From Cristatella mucedo (Eukaryota > Bryozoa > Phylactolaemata > Cristatellidae): a stretch of DNA of 64,000 bases. Both the position numbers and the translations under genes were made by a program. Where the stretch lies: NCBI GenBank assembly GCA_009760855.2, contig WPIO01000107.1:1059001-1123000 (forward strand). Reading direction: 5' to 3'. Below the pieces are notes generated by a model, which saw only the letters and a list, made by a program, of their open reading frames with translations, was not told the DNA's origin and searched no databases. How positions within the stretch are numbered: the stretch's first letter is position 1; each line of letters begins with the position of its first letter. Of the stretch, positions 12,291 through 25,922 are shown piece by piece.

Positions 12291-12582
12291 GAATAACTCC
12301 TTGCGCTACCTTTACTCTTTTCACTTGAGTGACTGTTAAGAACCTAAAAGTTTCATAAAACTAAAAATTTAGTAGCCGGTGTGTAGGGCCTATTTGTCTT
12401 GAATTAATATACGTTTCTCTCCTTTTGTTGCATTCATTTAAGCTCCTGCGAGCTTAGCAAATATGGTATATGCATTTAATTCTTCAGAAACTGTCCAGTC
12501 AACTACGAGTTTCTGCTATATTTGATATCGCAAGATTTCTTTAATTTATTACAAAGAGAGATCTAATATAAGCACATACGTA
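12291..12582. other. No gene seen
   Basis: Unassigned spacer between two LINE tails. Confidence 0.45.
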
Positions 12583-12885
12583 ATAATAATAATAATATTA
12601 ATGCATTTGATAAAGCGCCCTCAGAGAACTCAATCTCTTTCTAGGCATTTCACATTTGCTGCAAAGGGAAGCCCGATTGAATGGTGAGTAAATGCCATGC
12701 TTGATAACATGAACAACATGGTTAGGGGTGACATGCAGAGGGTCAGCATACAAATGCGGTTAGTGGCAGCATGCACAGTGTTAGCAGGCATAAGCACATG
12801 AAAGACGAATCAGAGGGTCCCACTAATTGCTGTCCTAAATAGGTGCGTTTTAAGTTCTTTTTAAATGTGGTGTAAAAAGTGCGTA
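12583..12885 (-). mobile_element. LINE A 3'-end fragment
   Basis: An (AAT)n tail, intact hairpin arms (AAAGCGCCCTCAGAGAACTC on the plus strand), the duplicated 3' UTR unit and the last codons. Same orientation as the previous copy. Confidence 0.85.
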
Positions 12886-13430
12886 CAATTTGAAAGCTAT
12901 TATTGAAGTGATTTCCTAAATCCAGGCCAGAAAAACACTTACTATCGCACGGAACCTTTCTTAAAAAGATAATAGTGAGTCAGTATATGTTTATGGGTTG
13001 ATGAAGGGGACGAAAATCCTAAACCCGAGGCTGCAGCTAAGCATTTAAAACCTAACTCAGAGAAAGCGTATGTCCATCTATATTATTGTGGATGTCTTAC
13101 ACATGTGCAGCGCCTGTCCAAAATTGGTCCCAGTATTTCCGTTCCAGTTGTGAATTCAGTGTAGCTTTGCGGTTTTAGAATAAGCGAATTTCAAGCCTTT
13201 TTTAGTCAGAGAAAAAGTTTCTAAGCCTTTTGAAGCGATTTTTTGGTTCTACAATAGTAGATATACCAACGAAGCAGATTGTGAGCACTAACTTTTCCTA
13301 TTTCAGAATCAGACTTCGTTTACGCACACAAAATATTATTTAGTGTTATCATTTAATTAAAAAAAGTTTTTATCCATCCATGTGAGGATATCGTTAATAC
13401 ATTTAGCAGGCCAATTGAATAGGATATCAC
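12886..13430. other. No gene seen
   Basis: No recognisable coding or repeat sequence. Confidence 0.45.
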
Positions 13431-13868
13431 TTTAATGCTCATGCAGCTTAGCTGTATTTGTCATTCAAACCGTCGGAATTTGCTGCAGCAACTGACCAAC
13501 AGAATGCTTGCCTTGCCGACATTCGATCCTGGATTTCTAAAAAAAACTTGAAATTGAATGACGATAAAACCACACTGCTGCTCTTAGGACGCCCTAAGAG
13601 TGTGGCTGGTTTAAAAGACTTTACTCTTCTAATAGTTGATGCTGTTGTGGCACATCTTTTTCAGCGGTCCTGAACTGCTACTTCTATGCTACTCACTACC
13701 TCAACTGCTCTCCTGACTCTGCTATGCTTCCCACTTTCTCTTCGTTGCGTGAGACGAAGTCTGTTGGCTACCGAATGCGTACCGAAAGCCGCTTAGGCTG
13801 TGAGTGGGCTGTACAAAACTCTCCTGCGTAACACCAACATTGTCTCTATGACTTTGTTGAGTTACAGA
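13431..13868 (+). mobile_element. LINE B fragment: RT motif D plus 3' end
   Basis: The open frame 13,458-13,673 carries the SFKPSEFAAATD and NLKLNDDKTTLLLLG segments of family B. It then jumps by internal deletion to the family B 3' end (CTACTCACTACCTCAACTGC, then the GGCTACCGAATGCGTACCG motif). It lies immediately left of the twin-primed copy and is probably an independent, older insertion. Confidence 0.7.
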
Positions 13869-13877
13869 CGGAGATAC

Positions 13878-15245
13878 ATTCATAGCCAGCTGCAGTGGCC
13901 TAGTTGGTTTTTTGGTAGCCTAGCCAAAAGATAACAAAAATAATTAAGACGAAACAAGACTAAGGAGGTAGTTATAGTTTTTGTAAGCCACCTTGGCAGA
14001 AAGCCCCCAATCCTAGATAGGGATCGGACATTATGGCTAGCTTTAAAAGCAGTCTTCTGAAGGGAGCTTTTAAAATGTAAGTAGCTTTCGAAAACAACAC
14101 TTAAATTTCGAGCACGTGGTGAAGGTCGCACAATAGCATCACCTATTAGAAAAGCAAAGCCTTTCAATCCAGCGACACGCTTAGGGTGTCCTATGAGGAG
14201 CAGTTCGGTTTTATCATCATTTAATTTAAGGAAGTTTTCCGACATCCAGGATTGAATATCGGCAAGGCAAGAATTCAGTTTCTCAGTTGCAGCAGCATAT
14301 TCCGACGGTTTGAATGACAAATAAAACTGAGTATCGTCAGCATAGAAATGATATCCTATTCCATGTGCCTTGATTAATTTTCCCAGAGGTTGTGTAGAAA
14401 ATGGAGAACAGGAAGGGACCGAGTACAGACCCTCGAGGGTCTTCACAGGTCACCCTTCTCGTGTCTGAGACCTGACCCCCACACGACACGGATTGAACAC
14501 GATCAGACAAGTATGATTCAAACCACGCCAGTGCTTCGTCTGCCAGACCGATCGTTGTTCTCAATCGTTCAAACATAACTTTGTGATCGTTGGTGTCGAA
14601 GGCAGCAGACAGATCTAGCAGAGCTAGGGCAGTGGCATTCCCGTCGTCGTTGCCACATAGAATGTCATTGTTAACACAGAGGAGAGCAGTTTCAGTAGAC
14701 TGCTGCCTCTTGAACCCTGATTGAAATGTTTCTGACATTCCATTATTTTCAATATGTTCAACCAGCTCCTTAGCAACAATTTTTTCAAGAATATGGCCGC
14801 AACTCTTGTCTTCAAGTCCCAAAGGTTTTACAGCGTGTCTTATTGTATAAAAGAGCAATAATTGTGGCCGGTTGATTACTGGATACGGAGCAAAGTTTTT
14901 AAACTGACCCACAAGGCCCGCCTCGGATTGGTCCCTTCATACCTAGCCTAACTGCTGCACTAGTTTCAGCCTACTCCTGCCCTAACGTCCTGTATGTAAA
15001 ATAAATTAGCTGTTCCTTTCCTTTGCTTGAAGAAAGTTGGCAACAAAAGCTGTATCTCTTAAGATCACAAACCATGGAATTCGCTTCCACAACTATTATA
15101 CAACGACAATCAATCTCCTGATGCCGACTACGGCTCATCTTTTTCAGTAGTCTTTTGCTGTTACTTCCATGCTACTCACCACCTCAACTGCTTTCCTTAT
15201 TCTGCTACGCTTCTAGCTTTCTCTTAGCTGCTGAGATGATGTTTT
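13878..15245 (+). mobile_element. LINE B copy with 5' inversion (twin-primed)
   Basis: The left part, 13,878-14,794, is family B in antisense (RT linker to RT C-terminus). The right part, 14,789-15,245, is the downstream remainder in sense. In element coordinates the two parts meet: the inverted part runs up to CTGGCTATGAAT and the sense part resumes at GAATATGGCCGC. The inversion joint shares six bases, GAATAT, between both parts. This is the arrangement produced when a second target end primes internally on the LINE RNA. Confidence 0.85.
13880..14912 (-). pseudogene. LINE B reverse transcriptase in the inverted segment
   Basis: Two overlapping open frames (14,337-14,912 and 13,880-14,446) give most of an RT: KIVAKELVEHIE, FQSGFKRQQSTETALL, LALLDLSAAFDTNDHKV (motif A intact), RGSVLGPFLF (motif B with QGS changed to RGS), HFYADDTQFYLSF (motif C intact) and FLKLNDDKTELLLIGHP (motif D). 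A frameshift lies near 14,400. Codons upstream of about 14,794 on this strand come from the other arm of the inversion and are not part of the protein. Confidence 0.8.
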
Positions 15246-15395
15246 GAGGTCGTTAAACTCACGTGTAATTAAGGACAAGGAGGGTGCATATTGCAGACAG
15301 AAATATATATCCATGTGGTTAACTAATCATAATTCAGATATAATCGTTAAAGATAGCCAGCAGTTCTTGGTAAACATTCTTTCGCGTGTGTGCAG
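15246..15395. other. Spacer
   Basis: Nothing recognised. Confidence 0.4.
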
Positions 15396-15735
15396 CCATC
15401 GGTGTAACTAGACCCATGCACATATGCCACAAAACATTAGTCTGTAATTTTGCGAAATTCGGAGCTGAAGGACGCCAGGCAAGTTATCTTTATGAACGTA
15501 GAAATTACCCAAATAGAGGAAAGATTTATTTTTTGCAAGTAGAATCGAAGTGATGTTGCAGAAATCTGAAATTGAGGCTGAAATTGTAAATGGAGGGCGA
15601 TAGACTAATACCACCGATTCTGATTTCTTGTCAAAATAACTTGTAACCACAGATTTGAAAGACTCCTTCCAGGATGCTGAAAACGGCTTGAAGTTAAGGA
15701 ATAAGTATGTGCTAACGGTGAATCCGCCTCCTACT
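15396..15735 (-). mobile_element. LINE endonuclease fragment
   Basis: The open frame 15,408-15,650 reads VVLVYRPPFT, then LLAKNKSFLYLGNFYVH (a decayed GDFNVH motif), then an LRIS/LMFCG stretch where the family has a core helix. Upstream on the minus strand are the FNFKPF-like and ESFKSVV-like segments also seen at 35,670-35,740. It is an isolated EN piece of an L2-type LINE, truncated at both ends. Confidence 0.65.
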
Positions 15736-15966
15736 TAATTATAATAATAATAATATTGCACTTGATAAAGTGCCCTCAGAGAACTTAATCTCTTTCTAGG
15801 CGCTTTACATTTGCTGCAAAGTGATACGCAATAGAATAGTAAGTAAAATCATGCTTGAAAAACAAACAAAATGAACAATATGGTTAGGGGTGACATGCAC
15901 AGGGTCAGCATGCAAATGTGGTTAGTGGCAGCATGCACAGTGTCAGCATGCATAAGCACAAGGACG

Positions 15967-16454
15967 AATCACAGGGACCCACTAAATGCTGTCCTAAATA
16001 GGTGTGTTTTTAAGCTTCTATTAAATGTGGTCAGGTCAGGGGATGTTCTGATGCAGGTCGGGAGGGAGTTCCAGGCTTTGGGAGCATACGAGCTAAATGC
16101 ATGGTCTCCAAGGGATTTAAGGTTTGTACGAGGTATTTCTAGACTGTTGGATTCCGAAAAGCGAGTGGTACGAGGCTTGGCCTGATGGGGTAGTATATCT
16201 GAAAGATAGGCTGGAGCCATAGAATGAAGAGACCTAAAAGTGAGCGACAAAACCTTGAAGTCAATCCGTTGCTTGACTGGTAACCAGTGCAGGTCGGCGA
16301 GAAGTGGAGTAATGTGGCAACTGCGACGCTCACGACAGACAAGCCTAGCTGCACAGTTTTGCACCAGCTGCAATCGCCTGATCGCACATGCTGGTAGGCC
16401 AGTAAGCAATGAGTTGCAGAAGTCGAGACGGGACGTCACGAATGCATGGACCAA
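15967..16454 (-). pseudogene. LINE A protein C-terminal part
   Basis: 161 codons: KLVHAFVTSRLDFCNSLL, RRLQLVQNCAARLVCRERRS, the WLPVKQRIDFKVLSLTFRSL segment and the closing AWNSLPTC...LKTHLFRTAFSGSL. It keeps the Leu codon (TTG) at the position where the 35.1-kb copy has a stop. A deletion of about 22 bp near 16,640 puts it out of frame with the RT domain. Confidence 0.85.
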
Positions 16455-16648
16455 CTTGGACGTGGTATCCTTATCTAAACAGGCCCTAATTTTAGCAATG
16501 TTATGAAGCTGAAAATAGGCTGATTTGACTGTGGAGCTGATGTGGTCGTCTAAAGAGAGGTCGCTTTGGAATATGACACCTAGATTTCGAGCTGATTCAA
16601 CTGGAGATATGCTGGCAGAGCCAATTTTGAAAGTCAGCCTGCACTAGG

Positions 16649-17635
16649 TTAGCCCATAACTCGTAAGTTAGTTTTATCATCGTTTAGTTTTAGAAAATTT
16701 GCTGCCATCCATGATCGGATGTCATCAATGCATGCAGCAAGTGAGTTGAGAGAATTTGAGGTGCTCGAAGGCTGGGAGGGATCAAAGCAAAGGTACAACT
16801 GAGTGTCCTCCGCATAGAAGTGAAAGCCTAGATTGTGCTTGGCAATCACATCAGCAAGAGGGAGAGTATAAATGGTGAAAAGGACCGGACCAAGCACAGA
16901 GCCCTGAGGTCCTCCATATTTTAGAGGTACTTCAGATGATCTTTGTCCATTCACGTCAACACTCTGGAGACTCCCACTGAGATAGGACCTGAACCACTGC
17001 AGAGCAGTGCCAGTGATGCCCAGGCTAGACGAGAGGCGCTCTAGAAGTACTTTGTGATCGATGGTATCAAAAGCTGCCGAAAGATCGAGCAAAACAAGAA
17101 GAGACACTCTACTCATGTCTGCATTCCTAAGTAGGTCGTTGTATACCCGAAGCAATGCTGACTCTGTGGAGTGATTAGCTCTAAAGCCAGACTGGAACTT
17201 ACTAGCAAGGTGTGAGGTTTCGATATACGAGTTCAGCTGGTCTGCCACGACCCGTTCCAGTGTCTTCGATAGGAATGGTAGGGAGACTGGGCGGTAGTTG
17301 CTTAAGTTCTCTTGGTCTAGTGTAGCTTTCTTGAGAAGTGGCCTGACTACAGCTTTTTTGAAAGGTGCTGGGACCTGACCTGAGGCTAATGACATATTAA
17401 TGATGTTGGTTATGCATGGCAGCAGCAGATCAATGCAACGTAGGAGCAGGACAGTGGGAATAGGGTCCAGTGGACTTGTTGTCTTTTTTGATTGAGATAC
17501 GAGCTTTAGGACTACATCACTAGTGACCTGTTTAAATGCAGACATTGAGGCACAGCCAGGAACCGAGGAACAGCATTCTAGTGGGAAGGTTGTCATTGCA
17601 GGGATGGATTCCCTGATTTTGTCTATCTTCTGCAC
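16649..17635 (-). pseudogene. LINE A reverse transcriptase with altered active site
   Basis: A 328-codon open frame covers nearly the whole RT: NYRPVSLPFLSKTLERVVA, GFRANHSTESALLRVYND, LLVLLDLSAAFDTIDHK (motif A), GGPQGSVLGPVLF (motif B, first residues usually GVPQ), FYAEDTQLYLCF (motif C with the first catalytic Asp replaced by Glu) and FLKLNDDKTNL (motif D). The YAED change would be expected to cripple catalysis. The frame is lost downstream of motif D. Confidence 0.85.
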
Positions 17636-17690
17636 AAAGAATCGAGAGAAGCGATCGGCTAGATCGTCACAAGGATCATCAGGTAAGTCA

Positions 17691-17720
17691 TAATATCAAG
17701 TGCAATATTATTATTACTTC
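17691..17720 (+). mobile_element. Isolated LINE A tail (about 25 bp)
   Basis: ATATCAAGTGCAATATTATT matches the last bases of the family A tail in plus orientation. It is wedged between two minus-strand LINE A pieces. It may be a product of an aberrant insertion or template switch. Confidence 0.5.
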
Positions 17721-18420
17721 GATTGATCAAGGGGTGTGAAAGAAAGATAAATCCGTTGGGGCTCCATCGCTTGTGTTCGGGCAGTCAATCAATTTTAACC
17801 AAGTCTCCATCAAGGCGAGCAGGTCAAAGCTTTTTCATAAACAAGGTCAATTTTTTTGGGTTTATTGCACGTCGAGCAAGGATTTCAACGACAATAATGA
17901 AGTTTGGCCGCCGGAGCTATTGTAGGCCTTGATGACCACTAAGTTAGAAAAATTTACAGCAGTGCCTGAGGGAGAACGAACTAAGCGGTTCGAGATAATG
18001 CTAGCAATACTAAATGAGCTCGTTGTCAGCTCGCGGCCGCCACCTCATCTATCGAGCGCTTTTCTTATGTTAATGCAAACTTTACGGACCTTAGCAAAAA
18101 CATTAAAATCTAGGAGTGTATTTGAAAGACTGTTAGAGAGCAATATTAGATGCGACGATCATAACTAATAAGCAGGTTACAAGCAACCGGCCAACCTAAA
18201 GCTGTGGCCCGGCTAGGGGAGTGTGACTCAGCCGCAAGCTATACACGGGTAGATGTTCATCAGTACGTAACTTCATACGCACCACGAGCAAAAATTGAAA
18301 CAGATTTCACCTTAAAAAGATATTTTGCTTGTCCGTTTCCATATAAGACGTTTGCAAGAACTCAGTTATCTTGTATGTACGGTAAGTATGGAACTAGCTT
18401 CGGCTAGGACCCCTGCGTGA
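17721..18420 (-). mobile_element. LINE A-related 5' end
   Basis: The minus strand carries the 5' UTR (homologous to 35,160-35,300), the N-terminal coding region and the first EN motifs (the LLALMETWL-like glutamate motif with stops around it). It is more diverged than the 76 and 35,104 copies. Whether it belonged to the same insertion as 15,739-17,690 is unclear because the EN core and linker are missing. Confidence 0.7.
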
Positions 18421-20644
<2,224 letters not shown>

Positions 20645-20800
20645 ATATTCTAGAAAAAAATAACTCATTTGTATAGCGCCCCAAGAGAACTTAATCTCTA
20701 TTCAGGCGCTTCACATATGCCTCAGGGCTCAAGCCCACGACCTCAGCCACGCCTTGGTCAGGGCAAGCACCTTAACCACTGGAAAAAACCAGAACGGCTG
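20645..20800 (-). mobile_element. tRNA-derived SINE
   Basis: Plus-strand reading GTATAGCGCCCCAAGAGAAC, then TTAATCTCTATTCAGGCGCT, is the inverted hairpin tail. It is followed by GGGCTCAAGCCC (B-box) and CCTTAACCACTGG (A-box). Little diverged from 26,650-26,800, so a fairly young family. Confidence 0.9.
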
Positions 20801-20820
20801 GTTTGGTCCAGTGGTTAAGG
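20770..20820. repeat. Inverted repeat at the SINE 5' end
   Basis: CCTTAACCACTGGA at 20,770-20,783 is the exact reverse complement of TCCAGTGGTTAAGG at 20,807-20,820. A second inner stem is AAACCAG (20,86-92 of the line, i.e. 20,786-20,792) with CTGGTTT (20,798-20,804), and the loop is five bases. The SINE head is thus folded back on itself. Confidence 0.9.
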
Positions 20821-20825
20821 AGTTT

Positions 20826-22095
20826 TGAAAGGAATTTAGAAATTTTGAAGATCAAGTAGAGAGATTTTACGAGTAGCGATAGGCTGATGCAAATAGATCA
20901 GGCGGAAGACTATCTACTGCTGATGCGTCGAGTGTAAATTCTTGGCATGGCTGATGTAATAGCTGCTGAAGACATGATAATTACAGCATCTCTAGAAGTT
21001 GCATCAGGTCAGTGGAGAAGAGCAAGGTCGATTAAATATATGTCATACGGCTATACAAGTTCAAGGTCTCCAAAAATTGCACAATTTATCTTTCAAAGTT
21101 GAATGCATCACGCCAACTAATAAGTCTGCCATAAGACTAGTTAATTTGGAAAACTAGTCTCTTCAAAAATGCTTGAGTCGAAATAAAAGTTCAGAGCTTT
21201 GAATATTATCTTCAATAGAAATACTGATCAACCACAAGCTAGCATTTTAGAAGGCACAACTTGGGAAATGAGTTCTATGATTGATGAAAGTCTTGGGTCT
21301 CAAACTTTGGTACTTTTACTTACATTCTGTACGTAGAAGTTGAAGCTAGTTACTACAAGTTATATTAGACTCGGCACTCAAGAAGAACAGTCAAGAGCAG
21401 CTGCGGCAAAAAACCCAAGCACCTAGACTAGACTCAGCAACAATATATTCATGCATACATATGGTCTCGCCAATGACGCTGAGAGATAACCCACGAAGCC
21501 AAGAGCGTAAAAATGATAAAGACACCGCCTCTAACGCTAATCTGTTTTCATTTAAATACTTGTATTTTTCGTCTAAAAATCTGAATTCGTAACTCTCACT
21601 GTACAAACTTAATTGTATCGTTGCGTGCCATTGATCGGGGATTGATTTTTTTGGTCGAGATTCTCGAGATATTTGACTAAAAAACTATCATCGGCAGTAA
21701 AAGCAAAGGAAATGCTAAGTTAAATGACTTTCATTAGTAGTGTGCGATGATTTCACATTGTGACCGCAAAAAGTGCTTATAACATGTTTTTTTAATGAAA
21801 AATCAGTTCATATATAACCGTTAACATAGGAGAGTGCTTCAACATATATGAAAAGAATTGTATCCAGGTTTGGGTACGATTGAAACGAATCCTAGTTCGC
21901 TGGAAATATGTCTAGCTGTCTGTTTTAGTTCCACTGAATTGCAGTAATTTAGTTGCTAATTGGATATTAAAAAAAAGAGAGGTCTCTTAAAGGCCGCTTA
22001 ACAGTTGGTAAATAAATATAAATAAGTCAGCTACTGCTAGGAAATTAGTTGTCTTCGAGGTTGATAAACACTCAAAGAGCAGGGCTCTCATGATA
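20826..22095. other. No gene seen
   Basis: No recognisable family. Small open frames are not supported by any motif. Confidence 0.45.
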
Positions 22096-22099
22096 TCGG

Positions 22100-22600
22100 T
22101 TAATAATAACAAAACACTTTATAAAGCACCGTCAGAGAACTCAATCTCTCTCAAGGCAATTTCCATTGGCTGCGAAGGTAACACGATCGAATGGTTAGTG
22201 GAAGCATGCTCGATTAATAAATGTTTAGAGGCGACATGCACAGGGTCATCATGCAAGTGTGGTTATTGGCATCATCTAGTGTCCGCACGCATCAGAATAT
22301 AAAGGACGAATCACTGGGAACTACTAAATGCTGTCATAAATAAATGTATTTTTAATTTCATTTTACATGTGATCAAGTCAAAGGATGTCGTGACGGAAGT
22401 CATGAGTGAGTTCCAGGCTTTGGAAACATACCACTTAAAGGCACAAGTCTCTAAAGGATTTGAGGCTGCATGAGGTATGGGTAAACAGTTAGATTCTGAA
22501 AAGTGGGTGGTACGGAGATAAGCCAGGTGGGGCAGTAGATCTAATAGGTCTCCTGGAGCCAAAGAATGAAGTTACCTAAAAGTAGGTGAACAAACCAGAT
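22100..22600 (-). mobile_element. LINE A 3' fragment
   Basis: An AAT-poor tail, diverged hairpin, duplicated 3' UTR unit and C-terminal codons (open frame 22,311-22,562 with the APGDLLDLLPH, AWNSL and LKIHLFMTAFS segments). Confidence 0.8.
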
Positions 22601-25144
22601 AAGGCTCAGTATCACTTGGCTCTTCCATGAACTTCATATTTTTCAACTACTTCGCTTACTCTAGTGCTCTACTGAAAGTGCATAATGGCCAGTCGCGACG
22701 GATGCTTCTGCTGTGCAGGTTCTAGACTGCCGATTTGTCGCTACAATTCTTATCGACTTATTAAATACCTCCTACATTCAGCTTCAACCCGACATTTCCA
22801 GCCATTTTTCACTCTTGCGTCTTACTCACTTAATTTCTATACTTGTGTTCTGTCTAACTTACGTGCATCATGGAGCAAGTGTAAAATCTCAGCCCGCCCA
22901 AACAACGACGAAGCAAGGTCAAGGGAATATCACTTAGATATTTCTCAATTTATTCCAAGAGACAGCGATATGGTTACATGCCGAGAAGTGAGCGATTCAT
23001 GAGATAGCGCACTAGAGGAGCAAAGAGGCCGACAAGTAGGATGGTGTCAGCGAGCAAAGGTAGTTACTTTCGTCGGACGAATGGCGGCATCGAATCTAGG
23101 TTGAAGTCGACTTCGAGGTCGAGAAAATAGTGTCTACTAAGCTAATACTTAGGAGCTCCGTACAAAATGCACATTAAATCGATGACGACAGGCCTTACTA
23201 GCTGGAAATCGCATCTTTGGTTTGCCATCTTGTCGAAACTGTGTAACGAATTCCATTCCTACGCTACCTGCTGCGTAACCACGACGGTATACCGCTGGCG
23301 ACAGAAGCTTTTGCTCTGCATATAAAAAATGGGGAAGCTCAATTTTACCATATCTACCAAACGCCATTTAATCGGCCACGCATTACGTGCTAAGTATTTG
23401 TGGCTCTACAGAGTTAAAGACCGACCAACGTACGCTATCTTACATAAAAATTTCGTAAAACAGTCTAAAACTGCTGTCTTTAAGTATGAATAGCCTGAAT
23501 AAGTAAACCCGATAAAAATCTTTTTACAAATTAATCAGCTGTTACGAGACATCAACAAAAGCTGAGCTGTAACTTTACAGAAGTATTATTATTATAATGT
23601 TTATTCTAGCATTTTAGAAAGTATTATTCACTAGAGAGTCATATTACGCACTTTCTGGAATTGAACATTGTAGTCTAAGCTTGAGATAATTCTTATCAAA
23701 AAATTCTTGTTCAATGCCTAAGCTTTTAGTAATATGTACCGCACGAAATACATTAGGGGTCGTCAGTTAATAACAGCACCGGCATCTCGACCGCCGACAA
23801 ACTCGTTGGCAGTGAATTTTGACAGGCTCAGTCAGTTTTCTGATTCATTTAAATCGACCGGCCAAACCAACAATGTTTGAAATTACAATTACTTTAGTTG
23901 GAATCCGTGTACTTGTGGTACGCTTGGCAACGAACTGCTTAATTAGTTTCTTTTAATTGATAGCAATAATAATGCAATCATAGAACTAAACAAGCGCATT
24001 CCACGGCTAACACTTTAGGTATTTCTAAAAATACCCGACGCTGTCAATGGCATAGCTACTGAGTTTTCTTCTACTGTCCGATGAATCGCCGGTAGAATAG
24101 CTTATTTGAAACGTTCTTATATTTAGTTTTTGACCTTGTGAAATGGAGTTAAAGTTGACAATACTTTTATAAAGTGCCACATTGAAAGGTACTTACGTTC
24201 AAAAATATGTTTTATGCATAAAGTATAAGTTTAATTAGGAAATATTTCCGAAAGTGATTTCTGACTATTGAACTTTTCATTTAAGAAAGTTATTCAAATA
24301 ATCGAATAGTGATAATTACCGTCAAAATATTTGAAATGAACTAATTTTTCTGCAGCTAGATTAAAAACGTGCATTTTGATTTTTCATGCTGTACCAAAAT
24401 ATTTTCCCGCTTTCCACTAACTATGGTAAACGATTCCTTAGCAGAAAGATATAAAGCGCCCAGCTAAAGTTTTACTTCTCTTGAGGCTCAATACAAAAGA
24501 TCTATTTCATTTTCATTACTATTGAGATGTTTTTCTATAGATATTGGCTTAAGATATATCCATTTCATAGAAGTTGAGTTTCATTATCCTAAATCCGACA
24601 AATTGTACTTACTAACTTGACTTTTTTGGTAATCTCCACGGTAAGATGCGGCGGTACTATCCGTCAAAATTATTGCTTCGATGGAAGGGTTGCATTCCGT
24701 TCCGTTTAACGTAACAGTCCTAAAAGAATGTCAAAAGATACGACTGAAAAAGTATATTTTAAAAATTTAAACCAAAGTAAGTTTTTGGAAGGAAAATATA
24801 CGGTTAATATATTCGTGGACTATTTCAGTTATATTCCAGCGCTAAGTTGTACATAGTAATCAAAGCAGCAAATATTGCAAACAAATTGAATATCACACGA
24901 TAAGATTTCTATTTCTGACAGTGGTTTTGGTCGAATTGAGTATTGACGTTTCACTAGCCGTGTGATTACTTGTGCCAATTTTTGAAGCCATCAGTGTGCA
25001 GACAACACTAGCATAGGTGAAGCTTTGAAGACACAATGATTAAGGATGAGGTGTTATCCTAAGGGTGATGTTTGCCCATGTCGTGACTCTGTTTACTGGC
25101 AAGAGTCCTTCAGCGTGTTATTTCTCATTGCTCACAGCAAGTAC
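22601..25144. other. No gene seen
   Basis: The plus-strand open frame 22,685-23,002 (105 codons) has no recognisable domain and no splice context I can support. The rest is AT-rich. Confidence 0.4.
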
Positions 25145-25310
25145 AATCGATTGTCACTAAATGTTAACTGCCTCTAAATAAATGAGGCTGCTACATCGGA
25201 AGACTCTTCCTGTACACAAAAGGACTAGAGGCAGGCTAAAACGACTGTCTTGTGGCACATTACTTTGGTGCGAGGCGATTACCGACCAGTTAGTGAGTGC
25301 TTCAACCATG
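25145..25310. repeat. Tandem unit, first half of copy 1
   Basis: Matches 25,925-26,085 (shared blocks AAATGAGGCTGCTACATC-like, TGTACACAAAAGGAC, AGAGGCAGGCTAAAAC). Unknown family. Confidence 0.7.
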
Positions 25311-25625
25311 GCACCTGCGTCAGAACATCCCCTGACCTGACCAATTTAAAAGGAACTTATAAACACACCTGTTTAGGACAGCGTATAGTGGGTCCCTCTG
25401 ATTCATCCTTCATGTGCTTATGCGTGCTGACACTGTGCATGCTGCCACTAGCCACATTTGCATGCTGACCCTGCGCATGTCACCCCTAACCATATTATTC
25501 ATTTTTTTTTCAATCATGTTTTACAATTCAAGTGCATTTTCCTTTGCAGCAAATGTAAAGTGCCTAGAAATAGATTAAGTTCTCTGAGGGCGCTTTATCA
25601 AGTGCATTATTATTATATTATATTG
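25311..25625 (+). mobile_element. LINE A 3' fragment inserted in the tandem repeat
   Basis: It starts in the CIRTSPDLT segment of the LINE C-terminus and runs through the 3' UTR and hairpin to an ATT tail near 25,605-25,623. It splits the first tandem unit. Confidence 0.85.
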
Positions 25626-25664
25626 CCATCTTGTCGACACCGTGTAACGATAACATCACCCCTA

Positions 25665-25922
25665 ATCCCCATAGGTTGAAGCTTTTTTCGTGATACAGAG
25701 GATGATCGCTTCTAATTTAGTCATTGCTCACCAGTTTTAGAAACAATCGATCTCCCGTAGCTTCCTCAGAAACTTCACGAGTTCTTGCTCCTGACCCTAG
25801 CCTCAACAACGAGGCTGCCAAGAAAGAAATGTGAGCTCGATTATCTCGCCTTCCTGCTGCAACTGCAAATGGCTCACGTCATCACCCATTTTCCATGCAC
25901 TGTCAGCTAAACATTCGTTACT
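25665..25922. repeat. Tandem unit, second half of copy 1
   Basis: Matches 26,090-26,335: GGTTGAAGCTTTTTTCGTGA-like start, GAGGCTGCCAAGAAA, and CTGTCAGCTAA near the end. Confidence 0.7.

Larger units (their letters stand above)
15739..17690 (-). mobile_element. LINE A, 5'-truncated, RT and 3' end
   Basis: From the 3' side on the minus strand: an (AAT)n tail at 15,739, the hairpin, the duplicated 3' UTR units, the C-terminal coding region (15,967-16,454), then the RT up to 17,635. It stops at the DDPCDDLADRFS linker, so endonuclease is absent. Confidence 0.9.
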
